From positions 1 to 20,415 of the IMG/VR virus record IMGVR_UViG_3300031578_000432: a DNA stretch of 20,415 nucleotides, one strand, 5' to 3'. Made by a program: the position numbers and the translations under genes. Shown here piece by piece: positions 14,522 to 20,415 of the stretch. Under the pieces are notes generated by a model. It saw only the letters and a list, made by a program, of their open reading frames with translations. It was not told the DNA's origin and searched no databases. Source of the DNA: a virus. Position 1 is the stretch's first letter; each line of letters starts with the position of its first letter.

Positions 14522-14803
14522 TTATTCCTGCCACCATTCCTTATCGTCGGACTCTTGAGCCGTCATATTGCCGCAATTGCCACATTCGAGATTGTCAAGA
14601 TCGCTTATGGCCGGCACGATAGCTGTCTGCTCGTGACTGCAAATACGACACCGTAAATCAACAACAACCCATTCCTCACTAATCCCCAAATCTCTCAGTT
14701 CTTGCGTGACCTCATCCAAATCATTGACCATGATATCATTCAAAGGTCTATTGATTTCTTTGTACGCTTCAATGACTTTGGTCTTGTTTTTGAAAAGAAT
14801 CAT
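14522..14803 (-). CDS. Small zinc-ribbon protein (93 residues)
   Basis: The ATG at 14803 overlaps the upstream stop as ATGA, with GGGAG 8 nt upstream; a start at 14818 would lie deeper in the upstream gene. The N-terminal half is helical (FKNKTKVIEAYKEINRPL). The C-terminal half carries CRIC (52-55) and CGNC (74-77), a Cys4 zinc ribbon. The end is acidic (ESDDKEWWQE). It is one of a series of small zinc-ribbon genes in this block. Confidence 0.7.
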   Translation of the reverse strand: MILFKNKTKVIEAYKEINRPLNDIMVNDLDEVTQELRDLGISEEWVVVDLRCRICSHEQTAIVPAISDLDNLECGNCGNMTAQESDDKEWWQE

Positions 14804-14952
14804 ATCTTCAACTCCCAAACCGTCACATTATATGTCCCGCCGCACTCGCAGGCATCGTCTCCCTGCATGGGACAAATCACAGTGACCGTCTTCGTCCTGC
14901 CGCATCTCTCGCAGCGATAGGAACGAACAGTATTCGGATTCGGATCAAACAT
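14800..14952 (-). CDS. Small zinc-ribbon protein (50 residues)
   Basis: The gene opens with MFDPNPNTVRSY and carries CERC (14-17) and, after a short loop, C27 with CEC at 35-37, a compact zinc ribbon. Its ribosome site GAGGT lies inside the last codons of the upstream gene, whose stop TAA touches its ATG. The downstream gene overlaps it as ATGA. It was found by reading the gap between neighbours. Confidence 0.62.
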   Translation of the reverse strand: MFDPNPNTVRSYRCERCGRTKTVTVICPMQGDDACECGGTYNVTVWELKI

Positions 14953-14969
14953 TTACTTGACTACCTCAA
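14953..14969 (-). promoter_or_regulatory. Shared translation-start module, copy 3
   Basis: TTGAGGTAGTCAAGTAA on the minus strand contains the GAGGT ribosome site for the 50-residue gene and the stop codon of the 87-residue gene. It is identical to 15232-15216. Confidence 0.7.
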
Positions 14970-15216
14970 CTTGACTCGCTTCCAATCGCACGGCACAACT
15001 GTTACAGTAATCCGTCCCATGCCCCTCGACATCATTTCCGTCCCAATAGCACCTGTAAGACTTCTTGCATCCGGGACAAGTAAAAAGTGGTTTCAACTTC
15101 CAAAAAGTTGGACATGAAAACAATTTATGCGACCAACGCTTAAAAAAGCCCTTCTTCTTAACTACTGTAAAAAAGGTCATTTCCCCTGTGCTATTTGGAT
15201 ATGATTCTGCTGCCAT
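14953..15216 (-). CDS. Small zinc-ribbon protein (87 residues)
   Basis: The basic N-terminal part (VVKKKGFFKRWSHKLF) is followed by CPGC (48-51) and later CNSC (71-74), a Cys4 zinc ribbon with a beta-strand YRCYWDGNDVEGHG between. It ends in VEVVK, matching the EVVK end of the upstream phosphatase because both 3' ends carry the same 17-bp repeat. Its ATG overlaps the upstream stop by one base (TAATG). Confidence 0.72.
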   Translation of the reverse strand: MAAESYPNSTGEMTFFTVVKKKGFFKRWSHKLFSCPTFWKLKPLFTCPGCKKSYRCYWDGNDVEGHGTDYCNSCAVRLEASQVEVVK

Positions 15217-15232
15217 TACTTGACTACCTCAA
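15216..15232 (-). promoter_or_regulatory. Shared translation-start module, copy 2
   Basis: TTGAGGTAGTCAAGTAA on the minus strand joins the phosphatase stop to the start of the 87-residue zinc-ribbon gene. All 17 bases equal copy 3. Confidence 0.7.
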
Positions 15233-15581
15233 TACCGAGTAGCATCTTGATTTGACTACAACTTGTTTCGGCAACGACAGGGGCAAATCTGAATCCCCGG
15301 TCATCAATATATAAATCCGCAATGGGTTTATTGCCTGTCTCTGGTGGATTATGGTCGCATGAATTTATACTATCGAAATCAAAATTGTGATGTGCGAGCC
15401 ATTCAAATAATGCAGGAGTTACTTTTCTGGTTGTCCATAAAATACAACGATAGCCAGCATTTTTGAGCAACCTAACTAATTCTGCTGTTTCAGAAATAGG
15501 GTCGCCAAAAACATCAACACCCTTCCACGTGTCATAAGTCGCACATACACCATCAAAATCAAAACATATTGTATTCTTCAT
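15216..15581 (-). CDS. HAD-superfamily phosphatase-like protein
   Basis: The 121-residue protein has motif I FDFDG at 7-11 (nucleophile Asp 8 and Asp 10), motif II TTR at 50-52 and motif III/IV KPIADLYIDDRG at 85-96. It is short and without a large cap domain, like phage HAD proteins related to the phosphatase half of polynucleotide kinase or to small nucleotide phosphatases. It probably removes phosphate from a nucleotide, a nucleic-acid end or a sugar phosphate; the substrate is not visible. It starts in an ATGA overlap and ends in the 17-bp start module of the next gene. Confidence 0.78.
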   Translation of the reverse strand: MKNTICFDFDGVCATYDTWKGVDVFGDPISETAELVRLLKNAGYRCILWTTRKVTPALFEWLAHHNFDFDSINSCDHNPPETGNKPIADLYIDDRGFRFAPVVAETSCSQIKMLLGIEVVK

Positions 15582-15787
15582 TTCTGGCTTTCGTAATCAT
15601 GCAGCATTTCACAATCAGGATAATCACACAAAAACCCGTCCACGTGGCTACACCCTTCTTTTTTGTAGAGCCTACAATGACATACGGGGTCATTCGTGCT
15701 TATTAGTATTCGCCTCCAAAGCGGGTAGTAGTTCTCTCTCGCGCCCTTCATATACAAACGATATATCTTTTTAAGCCATCTTAGCAT
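15578..15787 (-). CDS. Small basic cysteine-rich protein (69 residues)
   Basis: The ATG at 15787 follows GGAAGG and the shared start module. An alternative start at 15898 would overlap the upstream gene by about 100 nt and is unlikely. The N-terminal half is a basic amphipathic helix (MLRWLKKIYRLYMKGAREN). The C-terminal half has six cysteines or histidines (CHCRLYKKEGCSHVDGF, CDYPDC), suggesting a zinc-binding fold. It overlaps the phosphatase gene as ATGA. Confidence 0.6.
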   Translation of the reverse strand: MLRWLKKIYRLYMKGARENYYPLWRRILISTNDPVCHCRLYKKEGCSHVDGFLCDYPDCEMLHDYESQK

Positions 15788-15800
15788 TACGAGACTACCT
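15785..15800 (-). promoter_or_regulatory. Shared translation-start module, copy 1 (imperfect)
   Basis: AGGTAGTCTCGTAATG on the minus strand differs from copy 2 at only two bases over this length. It joins the stop (TAG) of the 67-residue gene to the start of the 69-residue cysteine-rich gene. Confidence 0.6.
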
Positions 15801-15998
15801 TCCCTTCTTTGTCGCCTTCTTCCGGCTTCGAACATAATGCCTGAGATTGTCCTGGTCTTTCTCGGCGCCCATACGCGCCCTGATAGAGACCTCGGCACTG
15901 GCCTTGCTCGTCGAGCTACCCACTACCTCGTTGTGGTCCTTGTTGACGATCTTCCACGGCCGCTCGGCACCTTTTACGTATCGGATTTTGTATGGCAT
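15795..15998 (-). CDS. Small basic phage protein (67 residues)
   Basis: It begins MPYKIRYVKGAERPWKIVNK and continues with EVVGSSTSKASAEVSIRA, ending in a strongly basic tail SRKKATKKGR. I recognise the pattern (strand, WKIVN, G..TSK..AE..IRA) as a common small phage protein in which a basic tail follows a beta-hairpin and helix; its job is unknown, with nucleic-acid or head binding likely. AAAGGATAG precedes the ATG and the upstream gene ends 3 nt earlier. Confidence 0.7.
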   Translation of the reverse strand: MPYKIRYVKGAERPWKIVNKDHNEVVGSSTSKASAEVSIRARMGAEKDQDNLRHYVRSRKKATKKGR

Positions 15999-16001
15999 TT
16001 T

Positions 16002-16241
16002 CTATCCTTTCACTTTCTTCTTTTTGCCCATCTTCTTGAACGTCTTGGCGAGATTCGCCTGTCTCTTGGTCTTTGTAGAAGCCTTCGAGTCGGACTTTGT
16101 CACCTTGGCGGCGTATTCCTGAACACCCATACCAGCCTTTTTTGCCTTCTTGGTAAAGGCCCCTTCCTGCATATCCATACCCTGAATCCACTTCTTCTTT
16201 TTCTGGCTCGACTTTCTTGATTGTACATATCCTTTAGCCAT
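16002..16241 (-). CDS. Small highly basic phage protein (79 residues)
   Basis: Lys makes up about a third of residues. KKKKWIQGMDMQEGAFTKKAKK is followed by GMGVQEYAAKV and a poly-basic end KKMGKKKKVKG. The WIQ...GAFTKKAKKAGM...EYA pattern is one I recognise in small phage proteins near portal genes. It may bind packaged DNA, but its role is unknown. AAGGAG lies 11 nt before the ATG and the gene follows the portal gene by 21 nt. Confidence 0.7.
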   Translation of the reverse strand: MAKGYVQSRKSSQKKKKWIQGMDMQEGAFTKKAKKAGMGVQEYAAKVTKSDSKASTKTKRQANLAKTFKKMGKKKKVKG

Positions 16242-16262
16242 ATCAAATAATCTCCTTCGGTA

Positions 16263-18248
16263 TTACCTCATTGGCGATGGTTGCGGCTGTCCTGCCGGTT
16301 GTGACGGCGCCTGGCCGGGCGGTAGTTGCGGCCTTTGTTGCTGCTGTGGCATTTGCTGCTGCATCATCATCTGTTCGGGCTCTTCCTCGCGGTGGGCCTC
16401 ATCCAGGTTCCAGAGACTAAGTAGTCGCTCCCACAAATCCTTCACATCGGTACACTGCGAAAGCTGCTGGTTCGCAAGCGCCAGACTCAGGGCCTGCACG
16501 AGATATTCCACCTGCTGTTTTTGCAGAAGCAGTAAGCTCAATCCGCCGACATTGAACTGATAGCGCTCGATGTTCTTGAATTCATCCGTAAACTGGCAGA
16601 GCATTTCATAGCTGCTCCGCAGAATTTTTCGTATCGTATTCATTTCTATCTTCCGGGCGATTACATCGAAATAACCGTGAGACTCGCTCGTCTTGATCTC
16701 GATCTCCCCCAGTGTCTTGGATTTACCGCCGGGCATCGCGGTAAGAAACTCCGTCACTGCCGTACCTTCCTGCAGCTCCCTCGTGACAAGTTCGAACACC
16801 TTGAACGCGTCGGCCGCAATCCCATGAGTGTTTACCTGGGTGACAACAGGTCCTGTTGTTCCCGGCTTGGTCTTAATGAGCTTGCCGGGGAATATGCTGT
16901 GCATCCTGGCCGGCTCAAGAAGTTTCTGCGGATCGTACTCAAGCATCATATTGACCGAGTAGTTCAGGTTGTCTATGAACATATTCAACAGGTTATTCAG
17001 CGTATACTGGAGCTTGATTTCAGCCTCGACCATTGATTTCCCTGCAAGACCGCGGTGAGGATAGGGCATGGGCACGCAAAAGTCGTATGGCGGCTTCTTA
17101 TTCTTACTAAGAGGTTGTGGGTTGCCGTCGTTCCTGATGAGATACCTTTCGTTTGCGAGCATCAATAGCTGGCCCTTCTTTTTCTCCTTGCCATCCTTAC
17201 TGACCACGGTACCCCAGAACTCAAGGATCTTTACCTTTTTTGATTCCGACTTATGCTCATCGAGACCACGCCTCTTGTTCTGCTCGGCATTTTCATCCGC
17301 CTTCTGCTCACTGGTCTCCGTGACCTTATCGATCTCATCCATATCGAAGACATGGCCATCTTTGTCGGACTTTTCAAAGCTTTCGTTGGCTTCCTTTGCA
17401 ACCTCGATTAAATCGCAGAGCAACATTTCTTTGTACTCGATAATGTAGCGGGGCGGCTCATCCTGGAACGGAAGATAATCGGGCGCGATATAGATGTGCT
17501 GTACGTCTTTAGTCTCATAGCTCAATAGTTTATTTTTAACTATCCACAGCCGTTTGATTACACCGATACCCAGCAGGCAGGCGGGCTTTATCATCTCACC
17601 GAAAGCCGATACGAAGTTCGTCTTCTTCAAATGTGCTTTGAACCTCTTATCATCTTCTTTGCACTGCTCCTCGTATTCGTTCAACTTCTCTTCGAGTGAC
17701 TTGACCTTCTCTTTCGCGGCGTCTACGGTGGCATCGGCCTGCTCTATCTTTTTCTGCTGCATCTCTACAGACTTCGGGGCCTCGGGATTCTTTGGATCCT
17801 TCTCAATTCGCTTGAGTATTTCATTGACCTTGACGTATATCTTGTGAGCAGACTCCTGGGAATGAGCCAAATCCTTTCGGGCCCGGCGGATCATCGACTT
17901 TAACGGCAGTTTGAACTCATCGTCGAGCTCGATATGGAACAGCTTCGAGGTTTGCAGCGTCGCCCGCTCGATCAGCATGGAGGCACGCTCTATTGCCATG
18001 AATAATTTTGGTATGCACGTCTTGGACTGCCAGGGCTTCTTATCCTCGTAGTCCTGCTTGTTCTGGTATATCTGCCATAATTCCTGCCATTCTTTACGCA
18101 GCGTCTTGGTGGCTTCTTCGGCCTCTTTCTTGCAGTCCGTAATCCACTTGATAAGGTATTCGCTGTCGTCGAGACTGACAACACCTTCGTCCGTGGACTT
18201 CGGCTTGGCGGCCTCTTTGTCTTCCGTTTTCTTCTTACCTTTTGCCAT
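16263..18248 (-). CDS. Portal protein
   Basis: The ATG at 18248 gives 661 residues; GGGA is 6 nt upstream. A start 12 nt earlier (18260) has no ribosome site and abuts the terminator U-tract. Residues 35-110 (TLRKEWQELWQIYQNKQDYE, KPWQSKTCIPKLFMAIERA) match the start of long podovirus-type portal proteins, and VPMPYPHRGLAGKSMVEAEI with LQYTLNNLLNMFIDNLNYSVNM is the typical core. A charged coiled coil (about 118-210) interrupts the region after the first helices. The last 45 residues are Gln/Pro-rich and probably disordered. The portal forms the ring at the head vertex through which DNA is packaged by the terminase. Confidence 0.87.
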   Translation of the reverse strand: MAKGKKKTEDKEAAKPKSTDEGVVSLDDSEYLIKWITDCKKEAEEATKTLRKEWQELWQIYQNKQDYEDKKPWQSKTCIPKLFMAIERASMLIERATLQTSKLFHIELDDEFKLPLKSMIRRARKDLAHSQESAHKIYVKVNEILKRIEKDPKNPEAPKSVEMQQKKIEQADATVDAAKEKVKSLEEKLNEYEEQCKEDDKRFKAHLKKTNFVSAFGEMIKPACLLGIGVIKRLWIVKNKLLSYETKDVQHIYIAPDYLPFQDEPPRYIIEYKEMLLCDLIEVAKEANESFEKSDKDGHVFDMDEIDKVTETSEQKADENAEQNKRRGLDEHKSESKKVKILEFWGTVVSKDGKEKKKGQLLMLANERYLIRNDGNPQPLSKNKKPPYDFCVPMPYPHRGLAGKSMVEAEIKLQYTLNNLLNMFIDNLNYSVNMMLEYDPQKLLEPARMHSIFPGKLIKTKPGTTGPVVTQVNTHGIAADAFKVFELVTRELQEGTAVTEFLTAMPGGKSKTLGEIEIKTSESHGYFDVIARKIEMNTIRKILRSSYEMLCQFTDEFKNIERYQFNVGGLSLLLLQKQQVEYLVQALSLALANQQLSQCTDVKDLWERLLSLWNLDEAHREEEPEQMMMQQQMPQQQQRPQLPPGQAPSQPAGQPQPSPMR

Positions 18249-18261
18249 AGTTATTCCCATA

Positions 18262-18302
18262 CCAAAAGAAAAAGGGGCACGTCAGTTTCCCAACGCGCCC
18301 CT
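18262..18302 (-). terminator. Terminator-like hairpin directly before the portal gene
   Basis: On the minus strand, AGGGGCGCGT (18302-18293) pairs with ACGTGCCCCT (18282-18273) with one G-U pair and a 10-nt loop, then TTTTTCTTTT follows. This is a standard intrinsic terminator shape, but it lies only about 14 nt before the portal start, so it would cut off portal expression unless read through. Confidence 0.7.
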
Positions 18303-18368
18303 GGATAGGCTGCGATGATACCAGCATCTCGGCGGTAGCTACTCCGCCTGTGCCTGCTTTTCTTTTGG
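18262..18368 (-). other. Structured intergenic element enclosing three hairpins
   Basis: An 11-bp perfect inverted repeat (CCAAAAGAAAA at 18262-18272 and TTTTCTTTTGG at 18358-18368) encloses the terminator hairpin (18273-18302), a GATG/CATC hairpin (18314-18328) and a GGCGG/CCGCC hairpin (18331-18348). The outer stem contains the U-tract of the terminator, so the two folds could compete. I could not match it to a riboswitch family I know. Confidence 0.5.
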
Positions 18369-18388
18369 GTGTTAAACTATATTATTCA

Positions 18389-18691
18389 TTAAGGAATCCT
18401 GGCCTTCATCTTCTTAAAATGTCGGTCTTCTTCTTTGTGACTCAAGTAATAAGGTTCACCATCGAAAGGTTTATAAATAGAATCTATTGCATCTTCAGAA
18501 TAATCATCTTCGAGCGGCTCTTGAAATAATTGAGAAAGAGGATCACCATCAATGTGAAAAGGAGACCTATCTTTCTTTTCACTTGCAGTTTGTACACCAT
18601 GAGTACAATGCCAACAATATCCATCTTGCGACCTCGTATCTCGTCCACAACCAAGACAATTTACCAATTTTCTGTCTTCGTTATATCTCAT
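18389..18691 (-). CDS. Small cysteine-rich protein (100 residues)
   Basis: Cys-rich N-terminus: CLGC (12-15) and CWHC (26-29) form a short zinc ribbon. The remainder is acidic and disordered-looking (PLEDDYSEDAIDSIYKPFDG) with a basic end. It overlaps the upstream gene as ATGA. A structured element of about 130 nt follows it. Function unknown. Confidence 0.7.
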   Translation of the reverse strand: MRYNEDRKLVNCLGCGRDTRSQDGYCWHCTHGVQTASEKKDRSPFHIDGDPLSQLFQEPLEDDYSEDAIDSIYKPFDGEPYYLSHKEEDRHFKKMKARIP

Positions 18692-18987
18692 TTCTTGTCC
18701 TCATTGGGGCCGTTTATTCCCAGAGCTTCCTGTACGGCAGCGTCACATATCAACTCATCAGCACTTTTTTCTTTCGACTTAAATTCACCACACCAATCAT
18801 AATCTCCGTTTGTGCATGGGAATACCGCGATACGTCCACTATCACCTTCTTCGCACTGGTCGGGCTGGTATAGTAACGCGTTGATAATTACAGGGCTATG
18901 GCATCTGCATTCTCCATATTTATTATCATCCTCATCCGTCCCGCCTTCTTCAAAATCCCAATATTTGCAATCTTCACATTTTGCCAT
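18688..18987 (-). CDS. Small cysteine-rich protein (99 residues)
   Basis: CEDC (4-7), CRC (27-29), then C45, C57 and C66 suggest a double zinc-binding fold. The protein is acidic. AGGA lies about 7 nt before the ATG. The 86-nt gap to the terminase gene holds no supported gene. It is co-oriented with the terminase and overlaps the next small gene by 4 nt. Function unknown. Confidence 0.68.
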   Translation of the reverse strand: MAKCEDCKYWDFEEGGTDEDDNKYGECRCHSPVIINALLYQPDQCEEGDSGRIAVFPCTNGDYDWCGEFKSKEKSADELICDAAVQEALGINGPNEDKK

Positions 18988-19073
18988 AATCTATCCTGTT
19001 TTCTTTTCAACTTTTGCCATATCGAAACATCTTCGGCTATAACCGTTTTTTAACTTGACCTGAGAAGACGGGC

Positions 19074-20415
19074 CTACTCGAACTCGCTCTTTGTCGCGTA
19101 GGACTCCACCAGGTCGTTCTCATCCGAGCCTTCGCCTTCATCATCGGGGTAAATAGCTTCATTATCGTAGCCGATCTGCGTAAGCCCCCAGAGCCCATAG
19201 ACAAGACAATCTGCTCGGTTAGGGCTGTGGCCTATCCTGTCAGCCTTCTTGAGATCATCCTTTGACTCGATCTTGTAGCCTCTCGGAGTCAGCTCTAATC
19301 CGGTCTGTGAAAGTTCCTCGATGAGTATCGGATCATCAGGGATACTTGCCTGACTCTCTCGGAAAGCTATTCGGGCCGTCCACCATATCTCTGCTCGGCG
19401 ATTGAAGCATAGCGGGTCTGTCAGTTCAGATCGCTCCGAGGAGTTGACGGAGATAATGTTCCTTTCTCCCGTCTTAGAAAGCCAGCTAACTACGCCGGAT
19501 CCCGGCCCGATTACGTCCACTACAATAGCCTGAGCCTTAATGTCTATCCTCATCGCCTTGCAGCGTGAAGCTATCTGGTCCGGCTGCTTGTTATTAAAGA
19601 AATCATGGGCGATTACCTTGCCGTTCTTGATACCGTATATCACACCCTCATCCCCGCCGCCCGCCTCGGCAACCCCGCACGGATCGCAAGCCACAATTGT
19701 CTTATCTCGCAGCGTATGGTAGGAATTGCCAATCGCAGCTTTTATCCAACTGTACGGTATGACCTTTTCTTCAGTATCAATATCCTCCCAGCTATTGAGT
19801 ACGAAGCGGTTGTAAATATGGGGTGAATCCTTCTGCATTCGCACCAAGTCCTGAATGAAGTCAAGCGGAAGATTTCTCTTGTTATCATACGAATTAGCCT
19901 CGTATAGATCATAACTTCTCGGGTCGTATGCTTCCTCTACTTCTTTGTAGCTAAGGCCCGACTCCTTAGACATTCGCTTAATCTCTTCATCGCTCGGCCT
20001 TTCAGTATCTTTTATCTTCCATGTCTTCCATATCCAGTTGTGGCCCTTTGTATTTGCTATAACACAGCCATAGTGCGGTACTCCATCCCGCCTAAGCCTG
20101 CCCCTAAGCATATTGAACTCATTATCGGTACTGAACTCCTCCGCCTGCTCGATTACAAAGCCGCCCAAATTCATGTTTGCCAATACGTCTGAATTGTTCA
20201 CCTGCTCTCCGTGCCTGAACATAAACAATGAGCCGTTTTCAAATTTTACATTTTTGTCTGATCCCACTTTCAAGCCCGTGTACTTCTCGAAGTCAGGTAT
20301 AGTCGAGTCCTCAAGCCGCGTGAATTCCTTACGAACGATAAGCCATTCATTATTAGGGTACTGCTCACATTGCTTGACGGCCTTCAGGATTCCAAACATC
20401 GTCTTACCTGTGCCC
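19074..20415 (-). CDS. terL: Large terminase subunit (5' end beyond right edge)
   Basis: The frame runs to the right edge, where the residues GTGKTMFGILKAV show the second half of the Walker A loop, so the true start is outside the window. Counting from the Met at 20399, the Walker B strand and acidic pair are FVIEQAEE (81-88) and the coupling motif is ANTKGHNW (115-122). The C-terminal nuclease domain has three acidic metal ligands: D239 in ACDPCG, D295 in VVDVIGPGSG and D397 in HSPNRADCLVYGLWG. The ATPase drives DNA into the head through the portal, and the nuclease cuts concatemers. The C-terminus is very acidic (DDEGEGSDENDL). Confidence 0.93.
   Translation of the reverse strand, partial: GTGKTMFGILKAVKQCEQYPNNEWLIVRKEFTRLEDSTIPDFEKYTGLKVGSDKNVKFENGSLFMFRHGEQVNNSDVLANMNLGGFVIEQAEEFSTDNEFNMLRGRLRRDGVPHYGCVIANTKGHNWIWKTWKIKDTERPSDEEIKRMSKESGLSYKEVEEAYDPRSYDLYEANSYDNKRNLPLDFIQDLVRMQKDSPHIYNRFVLNSWEDIDTEEKVIPYSWIKAAIGNSYHTLRDKTIVACDPCGVAEAGGGDEGVIYGIKNGKVIAHDFFNNKQPDQIASRCKAMRIDIKAQAIVVDVIGPGSGVVSWLSKTGERNIISVNSSERSELTDPLCFNRRAEIWWTARIAFRESQASIPDDPILIEELSQTGLELTPRGYKIESKDDLKKADRIGHSPNRADCLVYGLWGLTQIGYDNEAIYPDDEGEGSDENDLVESYATKSEFE

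Noticed and set aside
18262-18368. Known riboswitch (TPP, SAM, FMN or similar)
   Set aside because: I compared the hairpin sequences with conserved cores I remember and none matched, so it is reported only as a structured element.
18988-19073. Nine-codon frame starting MAKVEKKTG between the terminase and first cysteine-rich gene
   Set aside because: It has no ribosome site and is too short to support; chance is likely.

Overview
The window looks like part of a tailed-phage (Caudoviricetes) genome or prophage, caught in its DNA-packaging, head and structural module. It contains a large terminase subunit cut at the right edge, a long portal protein, a scaffold-like protein, an N4 gp56-like major capsid protein, a decoration-like protein and a very long repetitive fibre protein cut at the left edge. 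There are no rRNA or tRNA genes, transposases or CRISPR arrays. All genes but one lie on the minus strand, so transcription runs right to left. A Tat-type leader on one phage protein and glycan enzymes related to a heptosyltransferase suggest a diderm bacterial host; the host lineage cannot be read from the sequence.

Layout in the direction of transcription. 20415-19074: terminase. 18987-18389: two small cysteine-rich proteins. 18368-18262: a structured intergenic element ending in a terminator-like hairpin. 18248-16263: portal protein with a coiled-coil insertion. 16241-12314: a tightly overlapping run of about fourteen small genes. It includes two basic proteins, a HAD-type phosphatase, several zinc-ribbon proteins, an HExxH metal-site protein, a 20-codon mini-gene and a Tat-signal protein. 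A strong intrinsic terminator (12278-12231) closes it. 12170-10394: scaffold and capsid genes. 10389-9895: a plus-strand HNH endonuclease with its own promoter, pointing tail to tail at the capsid gene. 9773-9339: decoration-like protein.

9260-3232: a glycan-modification cassette mixed with small structural genes. It holds a GT17/methyltransferase fusion, a GT2 glycosyltransferase, a methyltransferase/GT9 fusion, a lone methyltransferase and a GT-A-like glycosyltransferase. 3222-1: the fibre, whose whole visible 1074 codons are open. It has an N-terminal beta-rich domain, a block of 23-residue leucine-rich-like repeats, and at least 22 repeats of about 21 residues.

The most notable points are: (1) the glycan cassette embedded among virion genes directly upstream of a giant repeat fibre, which fits glycosylation of the virion or remodelling of host surface glycan; (2) a 131-bp direct duplication in the fibre gene spaced by exactly 661 codons, so recombination would remove the leucine-rich block in frame; (3) three small cysteine-rich genes that share one stop/ribosome-site/start module; (4) the structured element before the portal gene. 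Start sites were chosen from Shine-Dalgarno sequences and stop/start overlaps. Family calls are by recognition only; no search was run.
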